Source of the DNA: Actibacterium lipolyticum
Lineage (GTDB): Bacteria; Pseudomonadota; Alphaproteobacteria; Rhodobacterales; Rhodobacteraceae
Reading direction: 5' to 3'
Length of the DNA stretch: 64,000 nucleotides
Assembly (NCBI RefSeq): GCF_900184935.1
Contig: NZ_FXYE01000002.1
Coordinates: forward strand, 806,001 to 870,000
This document shows, piece after piece, positions 8,832 to 16,925 of this stretch (positions are counted from its first letter, which is position 1; the number at the start of each line of letters is the position of its first letter). Below the pieces are notes generated by a model. That model saw nothing but the letters and a program-made list of their open reading frames with translations. It was not told the DNA's origin and did not search any database. The translations under genes were made by a program, and so were the position numbers.

Positions 8832-9256
8832 TTCTTTTGTTCTGCCTGCAAAGAGATTTTCATAATAGCGGACGCGCTGGCGACCGGGCCTTTGACACTG
8901 CTGATCGCGGCATCAATGAAGATAAGCGACCGCGTCGCATGCCGGATGGAGGCGCGGGCTTCTAAAAAGTCCCCGGCCTTGGCCGCGCCCAAAAACCGCG
9001 TGTCCATTTGAACCGTCACGGTGGGCTGCCTGTCGGCCGCGTTCCATGCGACGATCGCCAACACCTGATCCATCAGACTGGTCAGGACACCGCCATGGAC
9101 CAACCCAATATGGTTCTTGTGCTGCTCTGTGGTCTGAAGCCCATAGGTGTTTCGTTCTTCCATTTTGGTTGAGCGTAGCAAAGGCCCGATCAACGCCATG
9201 AAACCCTCAATTTTGACGGCTTTCCAACCCTCTGGCACGCAATCCTGTGTCGTCAA
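8828..9256 (-). CDS. PaaI-type hotdog-fold thioesterase
   Basis: 142 residues with the hotdog thioesterase signature NHIGLVHGGVLTSLMDQVLAI (the HGG and the Asp/Glu-containing helix) and TVTVQMDTRFLGAAKAGD. It would release acids from CoA thioesters, perhaps to recycle CoA when pathway intermediates stall. It sits between iclR (3-base gap) and the CoA-transferase gene (4-base overlap), so the three are co-transcribed. Confidence 0.85.
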   Translation of the reverse strand: MTTQDCVPEGWKAVKIEGFMALIGPLLRSTKMEERNTYGLQTTEQHKNHIGLVHGGVLTSLMDQVLAIVAWNAADRQPTVTVQMDTRFLGAAKAGDFLEARASIRHATRSLIFIDAAISSVKGPVASASAIMKISLQAEQKK

Positions 9257-9259
9257 ATC

Positions 9260-10045
9260 TTAGCTCCCTGTGTCAATCTGCAGTTCTTGAATGTGGTCAC
9301 GAATGGCCATCATGGCCTTAGTCAATTTAGGAAGTTGCTTTTCCTCAAGCCGCTCGGAAATCCCGATGGCGACGATGGAACGGGTCATTCTTCCATTGGT
9401 GCCGAAGACCGGAACCGCCACGACCGTCACGCCAGAAATGTAAGTGCCCCGGTCAACCGCATACCCCCGCTCGCGGGCTTCGCGAACCTCTTCGGACCAT
9501 GCCCCAAACGTCGGGGGGTGATCCCAGACAAGTTTTTCGAATTCACCTTCAAGCGCGGTTTCGTCCTGCACATTGAAGGCCGCGAATAGACGCCCTGTGG
9601 CGCTGATCAAGGCTGGAAACCGGCTTCCCATGTCGACCTGCAAACGGAACGGCATGCTTGATTGCGACAAGGCGACGACGATCATCTGACCCGGCTCAGA
9701 CAGTTGCGTCGCAATGCTGGTCACGCCGAATTTCTGCGAAAGCTCGGAAAGCTTTGGCTGGATCATCGTGGAGAATGTGTTGCGCTGTAATGCCGATCTG
9801 GCCAGCGGCAGAATACCGATTCCTATCGAATAGCGTTTGGTTTTCGAATCGAAGTCCACCATCCCCTCGTCCTGCAAAACGCGCAAAATGTGCAGGCAGG
9901 TGCTGGGTACAAGATCAAGCTCGCGCGCCATCGGGTTGACCCCGACAGGTTCGGGCGAACGCGCAAGAAACCTCAATATAGCAAGCGCTCTGGTGACCGC
10001 CGGGACCTGCCGTTTCGCCGATGTTGATGTCTGATCTTTCGTCAT
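9260..10045 (-). CDS. IclR-family transcriptional regulator
   Basis: 261 residues from MTKDQTSTS, preferred because GAGGGC lies 5-6 bases upstream; another frame-open ATG is at 10066. The N-terminus holds the winged helix (AVTRALAILRFLARSPEP, LDLVPSTCLHILRVLQDEGM) and the C-terminal two thirds is the IclR effector domain (FPALISATGRLFAAF, ERGYAVDRGTYISGV). It is divergent from the acyl-CoA ligase gene, and the region between them carries dyad symmetry fitting a local operator, so it probably controls both directions in response to the acid or its CoA ester. Confidence 0.92.
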   Translation of the reverse strand: MTKDQTSTSAKRQVPAVTRALAILRFLARSPEPVGVNPMARELDLVPSTCLHILRVLQDEGMVDFDSKTKRYSIGIGILPLARSALQRNTFSTMIQPKLSELSQKFGVTSIATQLSEPGQMIVVALSQSSMPFRLQVDMGSRFPALISATGRLFAAFNVQDETALEGEFEKLVWDHPPTFGAWSEEVREARERGYAVDRGTYISGVTVVAVPVFGTNGRMTRSIVAIGISERLEEKQLPKLTKAMMAIRDHIQELQIDTGS

Positions 10046-10061
10046 TTTTGCCCTCGGTAAA

Positions 10062-10114
10062 GCCAATTTTCATTGTCTATATACAACAATATTAGCGTAT
10101 TGACAATAATTGGC
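10062..10114. promoter_or_regulatory. Dyad-symmetric divergent promoter region between iclR and the ligase gene
   Basis: GCCAATTTTCATTGTC (10062-10077) and GACAATAATTGGC (10102-10114) are inverted copies apart from a 3-base insertion in the left arm. Between the arms is TTGTCTATATACAA, itself nearly palindromic. The stretch is AT-rich and lies upstream of both genes. A site for the IclR protein is the simplest reading (inference). Confidence 0.45.
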
Positions 10115-10193
10115 TGCAATCCCTACCGTTGTCAACGAACAGGAAGCACCCCCCGTGGTGATCCGAGTACGAAACTTTGGGAGGCAGACAGGA

Positions 10194-11753
10194 ATGACCC
10201 GCCTGACGGAATTCACGTCTTATGCAGACGCGCAAAAGCACTATTCGAAGGAGGGCCTGTGGGAACTGTTCGATGGCAACCGTGAGCGGTTCAATATCGC
10301 CCACGAATGCATTGACCGTCATGTCGGCGATGATCGGGTCGCGCTGCGGATTGCCCATTCAGACGGCACAGACGAGGTTGTCACATTCGACGAAATCTCG
10401 CGCCGGTCGTCCCAGATCGCTCATTTCCTGACTGACAAAGGGATCGGCAAAGGCGAACGCGTCGCCGTGATGATCGAACCTTCATTGGCGTTCTACTGCG
10501 CGCTTTTCGGTGTGATCAAAGCCGGGGCAGTCGCGGTGCCGATGTTTTCCCTCTTTGGGCCGGACGGCATTCGCCTGCGCGTCGGCGACTGCGAGCCAGC
10601 GGTCTTTTTCACGAATGACGAAAAGGCCCCCGAAGCAATCGAGGGCGGAGCAAAGAACGTTATCGTCGTCGACCAGGCCTTTCTTGACGGACTGGTTGAT
10701 TTGCCCACGACCTTTGACTGGGACACGACGGGCCGCGATCTGGCGGTTCTGCAATATACCTCGGGCACGACCCGCGCTTTACCGGCCGCCGTTCAGCACA
10801 ACCACCAATCCATCGTGACCCTGATGGTCGCCGCGCTTTACGCCACAGGCATCCGTCCGGGCGACAGGTTCTTCTGCCCGTCCTCGCCCGCTTGGGGTCA
10901 CGGCTTGTGGCATGGAACGCTTGCGCCGTTGGCGATGGGCGTAACGACCGGCACGTTCAGCGGAAAGTTCGACCCCGTCCGCCTGCTTAAGGCATTGCAG
11001 GATTTCAAGGTCACCAATCTGACCGCCGCCGCGACCCATTACCGGATGATGCGCAACTCTGGCGAAGCAGAGAACTTCACCTATTGCTTCGACAAGCTGT
11101 CTTTCACCGGCGAACCCATCGACTCGGAAACCGCGACCTACGTTGAGCATGTGTTCGGGACCAAGGTTCGGTCCATGTACGGCACGACCGAAATCGGCGT
11201 GATCATCGCCAACTATCCCGGAGCCGAGGATCTTGAAGTGCGCGATGGCGCCATGGGCAAGGCTGTGCTGGGCGTCGAAGTTGAGGTCCAGCGCGCAGAT
11301 GGCAGCCCCGCCGCCCCCGGCGAAACTGGTGAGCTGATGGTCAAGAAAAGGGGCGAATGGTTCCCAACCAAGGATTTGGGCCGCGTTGATGAGGATGGCT
11401 ATTTCTATCACGGCGGCCGCGCTGATGACGTGATCATCTCGGCCGGTTGGACCATCGGTGCGATCGAAGTTGAAGACGCCATTCTCAGCCACCCGGCTGT
11501 TTCAGAATGCGGCGTGGTCGGCGCGCCCGATCCTGTGCGGGGGCTGGTGGTCAAAGCCTTCATCATTCTGAAGGGCCAAGAAACCGAAGGCCTGACCGAA
11601 GACATTCAAAACCACGTCCGCGCCCGCCTCGCCCGGCACGAATACCCGCGCCAGATCGCGTTTGTCACCGAATTGCCGAAAACCCCAGCTGGCAAGGTCA
11701 ACCGAAAGATCCTGCGCGATCAGGAAGCCGCGAAATTTGAAGCCGCGGAATAA
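10194..11753 (+). CDS. AMP-forming acyl-CoA synthetase
   Basis: 519 residues from MTRLTEFTSYADA, chosen because of GGGAGGCAGACAGGA immediately upstream. It belongs to the ANL superfamily, activating a carboxylic acid to its adenylate and then CoA ester. Motifs seen: LQYTSGTT (P-loop start), MYGTTEIG (aromatic/Thr-Glu motif), GRADDVIISAGWTIG and the C-terminal catalytic KTPAGKVNRKI lysine. The P-loop continues as RALPAAV instead of the usual G-x-PKG, so the conserved P-loop Lys is absent. It heads the plus-strand operon ligase-dehydratase-TRAP. The subtype (aromatic or medium-chain acid) cannot be fixed. Confidence 0.92.
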   Translation: MTRLTEFTSYADAQKHYSKEGLWELFDGNRERFNIAHECIDRHVGDDRVALRIAHSDGTDEVVTFDEISRRSSQIAHFLTDKGIGKGERVAVMIEPSLAFYCALFGVIKAGAVAVPMFSLFGPDGIRLRVGDCEPAVFFTNDEKAPEAIEGGAKNVIVVDQAFLDGLVDLPTTFDWDTTGRDLAVLQYTSGTTRALPAAVQHNHQSIVTLMVAALYATGIRPGDRFFCPSSPAWGHGLWHGTLAPLAMGVTTGTFSGKFDPVRLLKALQDFKVTNLTAAATHYRMMRNSGEAENFTYCFDKLSFTGEPIDSETATYVEHVFGTKVRSMYGTTEIGVIIANYPGAEDLEVRDGAMGKAVLGVEVEVQRADGSPAAPGETGELMVKKRGEWFPTKDLGRVDEDGYFYHGGRADDVIISAGWTIGAIEVEDAILSHPAVSECGVVGAPDPVRGLVVKAFIILKGQETEGLTEDIQNHVRARLARHEYPRQIAFVTELPKTPAGKVNRKILRDQEAAKFEAAE

Positions 11754-11790
11754 TCCGCAGCCCCGACAGACACCTCAAGGAGAGCCGAAC

Positions 11791-12930
11791 ATGAACGAAA
11801 TGACACATAAAAAATTCCCCAAGATCACGCAGGAGGGGCTGGACGACCTTCGACAGCGCATCGGCGTGAAGATCGAAAAAACGGTTGAACCTTGGTGCTA
11901 TGAGGCGACCCGTGACAACATCCGCCACTACGCCCACGGTATCGGCGACGATAACCCGCTGTGGTGCGACCCAGACTATGCCAAGACCACGAAATACGGT
12001 GACGTGATCGCGCTGCCCAGCTTCCTTTTCGCGACCAACCGGATCATTTCGGGTTATGTCGGTGGTTTGCCGGGCGTGCATGCGATGTGGTCCGGGGCCA
12101 ACTGGAACTGGCACAAGACGATCACACGCAACATGGTGTTCCGCACCGAGGCACACCTGAAGGATCTGATCGAACACGATACGCGCTTCGCCGGTCGTGC
12201 TGTCCAGCAAATCTATCACGTCGATTTCTATGACGCCGACACTGGCGATCTGGTGGCGGACGCAGACAGCTGGTGTTTCCGAACAGACCGCGATCAGGCC
12301 CGTGAAAACGGTACCAAATACACCGAAGCCAAGGCCAAGGGCCGCCGTGTTTGGACCCAGGAAGAACTGGACGAATATTACAAATACTACGAACAAGAAG
12401 AAATCCGCGGCGCCGAAACCCGTTACTGGGATGACGTGGCCGTCGGGGATGAACTGCCCACCATGGTTAAGGGTCCAATGACGGCCACCGGCTTTATCGC
12501 TTATGCGCAAGGCTGGGGCGGGCTTTACATCCGCACGAACAAATTGGCTTGGCAGCTTCAGCAAAAGCACCCAAGCGCCGGACCTAAAAACCGCTACGGC
12601 ATTCCCGATTGCCCCGAGCGGGTGCATTGGGAAGAAGAGTTCGCCCTGGAGGTAGGTGCACCCGGTGCCTATGACTACGGCCCGGAACGGACATCTTGGC
12701 TGACCCATCAGATCACCAACTGGATGGGCGACGATGGCTTCCTTCGCCAAGCGAAATGTCAGGTTCGTCGGCACAACCCCGAAGGCGACATCATTTTGAT
12801 CCACGGCTCTGTCATCAGGAAGTTCGAAGAAGACGGGCGTGCCTTGTTGGAAATCCAACAACGCGCGGAACAGCAGGACGGCGAAATGTCCGCCATGGGT
12901 TCGGCCATCGTGGAACTGCCCAAGCGCTGA
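11791..12930 (+). CDS. MaoC/FAS1-like double hotdog dehydratase
   Basis: 379 residues from MNEMTHKKFPK with AAGGAGAG 8-9 bases upstream. The N-terminal half carries the MaoC-like dehydratase pattern NIRHYAHGIGDDNPLWCDPDYA; the position of the usual catalytic His of a hydratase is Trp (DDNPLW). The C-terminal half looks like a second hotdog (MVKGPMTATGFIAYAQG, DGFLRQAKCQVRRHN). Likely role: reversible hydration of the enoyl-CoA formed from the acid activated by the upstream ligase. Spacing to the ligase is 37 bases, so it is the same operon. Confidence 0.8.
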   Translation: MNEMTHKKFPKITQEGLDDLRQRIGVKIEKTVEPWCYEATRDNIRHYAHGIGDDNPLWCDPDYAKTTKYGDVIALPSFLFATNRIISGYVGGLPGVHAMWSGANWNWHKTITRNMVFRTEAHLKDLIEHDTRFAGRAVQQIYHVDFYDADTGDLVADADSWCFRTDRDQARENGTKYTEAKAKGRRVWTQEELDEYYKYYEQEEIRGAETRYWDDVAVGDELPTMVKGPMTATGFIAYAQGWGGLYIRTNKLAWQLQQKHPSAGPKNRYGIPDCPERVHWEEEFALEVGAPGAYDYGPERTSWLTHQITNWMGDDGFLRQAKCQVRRHNPEGDIILIHGSVIRKFEEDGRALLEIQQRAEQQDGEMSAMGSAIVELPKR

Positions 12931-12965
12931 ACCCGGCAATCGCAACGGCAAGGGAGGCAAGGCCG

Positions 12966-13451
12966 ATGCTTGAAAAGGTTCTGACAAAAGTGGAGGACGC
13001 CCTGCATCTAGCCGGGTGTCTAAGCCTTGTCGCCGTGGCGGGCTTAATCAACGCTGACATCCTCTTGCGGATGCTCGCAAACCGCCCGGTACAGATACAG
13101 TTCGAACTAACCGAACTGTATCTAATGCCAGCGCTTGCAACGCTGTCGCTGTCGCGGGTCTTCCGCGATGGCGGCCACCTAGCGCTGGAATTCACCCCAG
13201 AGCGACTTCCCGGATTGATCGGAGGCCTGATTTCCAAGCTGCGCCTTCTACTTCCGGCGGCCTTCTTTGCCGCTGTCACAGTCATGTCCGGAAAATTCGC
13301 CTACGACGCCATTTCTCATGGGGATGTCGAATACGGGGTGATCGATTGGCCCCTTGGATGGGCCTATGCCGTGATCCCCTTGGGGTGCGGCGTTCTGGTT
13401 CTGCGGCTGCTGCACGACGCGTTGTTGAAAAGCGACTTGGCAGAGACCTGA
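12966..13451 (+). CDS. dctQ: TRAP transporter small permease (DctQ)
   Basis: 161 residues with four hydrophobic segments and the DctQ-type pattern LINADILLRMLANRPVQIQFE and LSLSRVFRDGGHLALE. The small membrane subunit joins the binding protein and large permease of a sodium-dependent TRAP transporter. AGGGAGGCAAGGCCG precedes the ATG. Gene order here is small permease, binding protein, large permease, following the dehydratase gene by 35 bases. Confidence 0.88.
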   Translation: MLEKVLTKVEDALHLAGCLSLVAVAGLINADILLRMLANRPVQIQFELTELYLMPALATLSLSRVFRDGGHLALEFTPERLPGLIGGLISKLRLLLPAAFFAAVTVMSGKFAYDAISHGDVEYGVIDWPLGWAYAVIPLGCGVLVLRLLHDALLKSDLAET

Positions 13452-13481
13452 AAAATAAAAATCAATTGGGAGGAGAAAACT

Positions 13482-14483
13482 ATGAAAACCACAACAACTT
13501 TCCGCGCGGCGATTGCCGTTGCTTTGACACTTGGATCAACGGCCGCTCAGGCGGAAACCCTGCGCCTTGGAGATTTCCAATCGATCAGCCACATCGTGTC
13601 TGTCGAAGGCACGACCAAATGGATGGCCGCCGTGGAAGAGGCGACCGGCGGCGAAATCACGTTTGAACATTTCCCTTCACAGCAGGCCGCCAAGTCCAAA
13701 GCGCAGCTGGACGCCGTGAACAATGGCATCCTTGATGCCGCGCTGTTGGGAACACCCTATCACGCGGATGTTCTGCCGCTGAACTCGGTCGTGGCATTGC
13801 CGGGCTTCTACGGCTCTGCCGAACAGGGTACCAAGGCGCTTCAGGCGATGCTGAAAGACGGCCCACTTCGCGAGGAAATCCTTGAAACGGGCGTCACGCC
13901 AATCTTCGGCTTTGTGCTGCCGCCTTATCAGGTGCTTGCCAAGGCGCGGCTGGGCATGCCCGCCGATTGGGACGCGCAAGACATCCGCACCTCAGGCTCA
14001 ACACAGGCCATGACCGCGCGGGCACTTGGTGGGGTTGGCATTTCAATCCCTGGGCCCGAAGTCTACACCGCTGTGGAACGTGGCCGGCTGGATGCGGTTC
14101 TGTTCCCGCTTGCCTCGGTGCCCGGCTACAAGCTGAACGAGGTGGTCAGCCATATCTCAACCAACGGGTCCTTCGGCGGTTACAGCTTCGTTATGGTCAT
14201 CCGCAGCGACCTATTTGACGGTCTGTCCGCTGAAACCCAAGCAGACCTCATTCGCCTTGGCGATGAGTCCGCGATGCATGTGGCGCAGGCACAAGACGCA
14301 TCTGTTTCCACGCTGATCGCCGAATGGAAAGCAGCAGGCATCGACACCTACATGTTCTCGGACGAAGAGCTTGCCGCAGTGACTGGATCACTTGGTGCCG
14401 TCAGTGCCGATTGGGTAGAACGGATCGCCAACGAAAAGGCGCAGGCTGTTCTGGATACCTATCAGACGCTGACCAGCAACTAA
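13482..14483 (+). CDS. dctP: TRAP transporter substrate-binding protein (DctP)
   Basis: 333 residues with a signal peptide (MKTTTTFRAAIAVALTLGS, cleavage after AAQA). The mature protein has the DctP fold: early LRLGDFQSISHIVSVEGT and the ligand-contact region TSGSTQAMTARALGGVGISI and VYTAVERGRLDAV. It binds the substrate in the periplasm and delivers it to the DctQM pair. TTGGGAGGAGAAAAC upstream is a strong ribosome site. A hairpin follows the stop, which may protect this part of the mRNA so that binding protein is made in excess. Substrate unknown; the CoA ligase upstream suggests an organic acid. Confidence 0.92.
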   Translation: MKTTTTFRAAIAVALTLGSTAAQAETLRLGDFQSISHIVSVEGTTKWMAAVEEATGGEITFEHFPSQQAAKSKAQLDAVNNGILDAALLGTPYHADVLPLNSVVALPGFYGSAEQGTKALQAMLKDGPLREEILETGVTPIFGFVLPPYQVLAKARLGMPADWDAQDIRTSGSTQAMTARALGGVGISIPGPEVYTAVERGRLDAVLFPLASVPGYKLNEVVSHISTNGSFGGYSFVMVIRSDLFDGLSAETQADLIRLGDESAMHVAQAQDASVSTLIAEWKAAGIDTYMFSDEELAAVTGSLGAVSADWVERIANEKAQAVLDTYQTLTSN

Positions 14484-14507
14484 TCCACCGACAAATCCAT
14501 ACCCTGG

Positions 14508-14533
14508 GGCGGCCGCCGATTGTCGCGGCCGCC
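14508..14533 (+). terminator. Intercistronic hairpin between dctP and dctM
   Basis: GGCGGCCGC at 14508-14516 and GCGGCCGCC at 14525-14533 form a perfect 9-base-pair stem around the loop CGATTGTC, extendable by two G-T pairs. It has no long T-tract. It sits between the binding-protein stop and the large-permease start, the usual place for a partial terminator or 3' stabiliser of the binding-protein message. Confidence 0.6.
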
Positions 14534-14561
14534 TTCCATTCAAAATCTATGCGGGCCACGA

Positions 14562-15851
14562 ATGCTGACCTTTTTCACAATACTGATCGTTTTGGCTTTG
14601 CTGATGGCCTTTCGGGTCCCAATCGCCTTTGCCATGGGCATTGCGGGAACACTGGGCCTTGCGGCGCAATTGGGGGTCCGCCCCGCGCTGGCGGTTCTTG
14701 AGCGAACGTTCTTTGACACCTCTGCGTCCTTCATCCTTGTTGCCATTCCCTTGTTCATCCTGATGGCTGAACTTCTGACAGCCGGGGATGTTACGCGGCG
14801 GGCAATCGTCGCCTGCCAGTCGTGGATCGGCCATATCAAGGGCGGGCTTGCAATCGCCACTGTTGCGGCCTCTGTCATTCTGGCGGCGCTGGTCGGAAGC
14901 TCTACAGCCTCTACCGCCGCAATGGCCGCCTCGGCCTTTCCCGAAATGCGCGCGCACAAATATTCAGACCGGCTCTCTACTGCGGTGGTCAGTGTCGGCG
15001 GCACGCTTGCTGTTGTTGTCCCGCCCTCCATCGTGCTGGTGGTCTATGGAGTGTTGACCGAAACCTCGATTGGCAAGCTGTTCATCGCCGGTATCATCCC
15101 CGGCCTACTCACCGCATCCGGCCTTGCCTTGGTAATCAAGATCATCGCGCACACCACCGATCAGGCCCCAAAGGGGGACCCTTTCGTCCTGAAAAAAGCC
15201 GTCAAAGACAGCCGTCATGTCATCCCAATGGTCCTGCTTATGCTTGCTGTGATCGGCGCGATTTACGGCGGCATCGCCTCCCCTTCCGAGGCTGCGGCGC
15301 TTGGCGTCATGGGATCGTTGCTGATCGTATTGCTTCAAGGCACGCTCAGCTTCGTTCAGTTCAACAAATCGGTCAGCGGAGCAATCCGCGCCACAGTCAT
15401 GATCGTCGCCATCGTCGGGTGCTCTGCGATCTTCTCAAACTACCTTGCCTTCACCCGCATTACCCACCGCATGTTGGAATTCGTCGCAACCACCGACATG
15501 TCGCGCGAGACGATCATGGCAATCATCATCCTCGTTTTGCTGATAATGGGCATGTTCATGGATCAGCTTGCGATCTTGTCGCTTGCGATGCCGCTGGCTT
15601 TTCCCACCGCGATGGCACTGGGCTACGATGCTGTCTGGTTCGGGATCGTGGTCACAAAGACGGTCGAAATCGGCCTGCTGACCCCACCTCTTGGTCTGAA
15701 CGCATATGTGGCGTCGGCCCAAACCCGGGTGCCGTTGGGAACCATATTTCGCGGGATCCTACCCTTCCTCGGGATGGAGGTCATCGTGCTGTTGGTCTTG
15801 CTATTCTTCCCCCAAATCACGCTTTTCCTACCCGAGCTGATGACCCGCTAA
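14562..15851 (+). CDS. dctM: TRAP transporter large permease (DctM)
   Basis: 429 residues, almost entirely membrane helices (about 12). Family motifs: FRVPIAFAMGIAGTLGLA near the start, SVGGTLAVVVPPSIVLVVYG and VVTKTVEIGLLTPPLGLN near the end. It is the ion-coupled transport channel of the TRAP system formed with the two preceding genes. The frame is open from 14520, but ATG at 14562 gives the standard DctM N-terminus (MLTFFTILIVLALL). Confidence 0.92.
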   Translation: MLTFFTILIVLALLMAFRVPIAFAMGIAGTLGLAAQLGVRPALAVLERTFFDTSASFILVAIPLFILMAELLTAGDVTRRAIVACQSWIGHIKGGLAIATVAASVILAALVGSSTASTAAMAASAFPEMRAHKYSDRLSTAVVSVGGTLAVVVPPSIVLVVYGVLTETSIGKLFIAGIIPGLLTASGLALVIKIIAHTTDQAPKGDPFVLKKAVKDSRHVIPMVLLMLAVIGAIYGGIASPSEAAALGVMGSLLIVLLQGTLSFVQFNKSVSGAIRATVMIVAIVGCSAIFSNYLAFTRITHRMLEFVATTDMSRETIMAIIILVLLIMGMFMDQLAILSLAMPLAFPTAMALGYDAVWFGIVVTKTVEIGLLTPPLGLNAYVASAQTRVPLGTIFRGILPFLGMEVIVLLVLLFFPQITLFLPELMTR

Positions 15852-16090
15852 CAAACCCGGCAAGCGAGCCAACCGACCTTGGCCCTAGGGTCATTCCCGC
15901 ATGCGTCTGCCTTTCGGTAGGGCCAACCTTGGACAAAGCTGGAGAAGCTCTAAGCGCTCAGGTCATCACGTCACGATCAGACACCTCTGACGCAAGCGTT
16001 GCGCTATGAAAACAAACAGAAAAGGCCGCCCAAGACGGCCTTATCACAACGACCACATACCATGATGGCGGAGACCAAGAGTAGCCATCT
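15852..16090. other. Intergenic region after the first TRAP operon
   Basis: About 240 bases with no supported gene. Apart from the minus-strand terminator at 16012-16042 I see nothing recognisable; no terminator for the plus-strand TRAP operon is evident. Confidence 0.6.
16012..16042 (-). terminator. Rho-independent terminator of the zinc-ribbon protein gene
   Basis: AAGGCCG (16022-16028) and CGGCCTT (16036-16042) form a 7-pair stem. On the minus strand it is followed by a T-rich tract (TTTTCTGTTTGTTTTC). It lies about 50 bases past the stop of the gene at 16091-16351. Confidence 0.75.
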
Positions 16091-16351
16091 TCAAAACCAG
16101 TGCTTGAGCATAGCAGCCAAGAAATCCGGAGTGAGCTCATATCCAGCTGCATCTCCGATCACAGAGTCTATGCCGCAGTGTGGGCAAAGAGCTGTTGCGC
16201 CCTCCGGATGCCATTGATCATCGCACCAATCTTCTATCTCGTCAGGAGTAAACACCGCCTGACAGTAGAAGCAGCCGCACGTCTTGCTAGCGAGAACTTC
16301 TTCCCTGTTTCTGGTCGACTTTCCGTTTGCAGCCTTCAAATCTTCAGCCAT
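16091..16351 (-). CDS. Small zinc-ribbon-like cytoplasmic protein
   Basis: 86 residues from MAEDLKAANGK, chosen because TTGAGGATCAA precedes the ATG. Two Cys pairs, CGCFYCQ and CPHCG, about 33 residues apart suggest a zinc ribbon; between them is an acidic, Trp-containing stretch (EIEDWCDDQWHPEGA), and the end reads ELTPDFLAAMLKHWF. The pattern matches a conserved bacterial family often labelled only 'cytoplasmic protein', with no function assigned. The surrounding DNA is AT-richer than the neighbourhood. It is monocistronic, ends in its own terminator and lies downstream of tRNA-Ser. Confidence 0.78.
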   Translation of the reverse strand: MAEDLKAANGKSTRNREEVLASKTCGCFYCQAVFTPDEIEDWCDDQWHPEGATALCPHCGIDSVIGDAAGYELTPDFLAAMLKHWF

Positions 16352-16448
16352 TTGATCCTCAAAAACACCACGATTTCTACTACGCAACGAATAAAAGCGA
16401 GTCTAATCGAAGAGAATTCAAAAGCAAAAAAGAAATGCATATAAACCA

Positions 16449-16473
16449 ACAAAAACAACCCCATAAGGGGTTG
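16449..16473 (-). terminator. Terminator downstream of tRNA-Ser
   Basis: CAACCCC (16456-16462), loop ATAA, GGGGTTG (16467-16473): a perfect 7-pair stem, followed on the minus strand by five T residues and a further T-rich stretch. It lies about 36 bases beyond the tRNA 3' end, so it ends the tRNA transcript. Confidence 0.8.
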
Positions 16474-16508
16474 AATGAATGCTAGAACAATTAAATCAAA
16501 ATGGTAGG

Positions 16509-16598
16509 TGGCGGAGACGAAGGGATTCGAACCCTCGAGACGGTTTCCCGCCTACTCCCTTAGCAGGGGAGCGCCTTCGACCACTCGGCCACGTCTCC
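16509..16598 (-). tRNA. tRNA-Ser (anticodon GCT)
   Basis: On the minus strand the 90-base sequence starts GGAGACGTGGCCGAGTGG and ends with the T-arm GGGTTCGAATCCC, then CGTCTCC, G and an encoded CCA at 16511-16509. The acceptor stem GGAGACG/CGTCTCC is perfect. The anticodon arm CTCCC-CTGCTAA-GGGAG gives anticodon GCT (bases 16564-16562), reading AGC/AGU codons. The long variable arm (TAGGCGGGAAACCGTCT region) is typical of a class II tRNA-Ser. Confidence 0.97.
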
Positions 16599-16858
16599 GT
16601 CGACCCGTTTAGCGGTGTGGCCGGGTGGGTTCAAGAGGAATTGAGCGCAAATGTTCAGGCTTTTCACACAAGAGCTTGTTTGCAGCATCCCAGCATCAAC
16701 TCTTGCTTCAACCCGACCCAGCCCAAGCCCTCAAGCGGAGACTCATCTCAACTGTAATCGGCTAGTCTAATGCCCAACGGGCGCGTGGCGATTCAAATGC
16801 ATGGGAAATGGCTTCGCACCCCAAGGGCGGCTTGCGCCCGCTCCAAACCGCTAACCAT

Positions 16859-16890
16859 ACAAAAAAGGGCAGCCCCCTAGGCCGCCCTTT
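16859..16890 (-). terminator. ychF: Terminator of ychF
   Basis: AAAGGGC (16864-16870) pairs with GCCCTTT (16884-16890), with further inner pairing of GCC and GGC. On the minus strand the stem is followed by a run of T residues. It lies about 36 bases past the ychF stop. Confidence 0.82.
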
Positions 16891-16925
16891 CAAAATTGCG
16901 TCAGACGCGCAAAGATTTCCGCCTG

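Noticed and set aside
11698-12987. Long minus-strand open frame (429 codons) opposite the dehydratase gene
   Set aside because: It is a shadow of a GC-rich gene: composition is unlike a protein family and the plus-strand frame has a ribosome site, correct start and recognisable motifs.
16352-16508. AT-rich patch near tRNA-Ser as an attachment site of a mobile element
   Set aside because: No duplicated 3' tRNA segment and no integrase nearby; the patch is explained by the zinc-ribbon gene promoter and the tRNA terminator.
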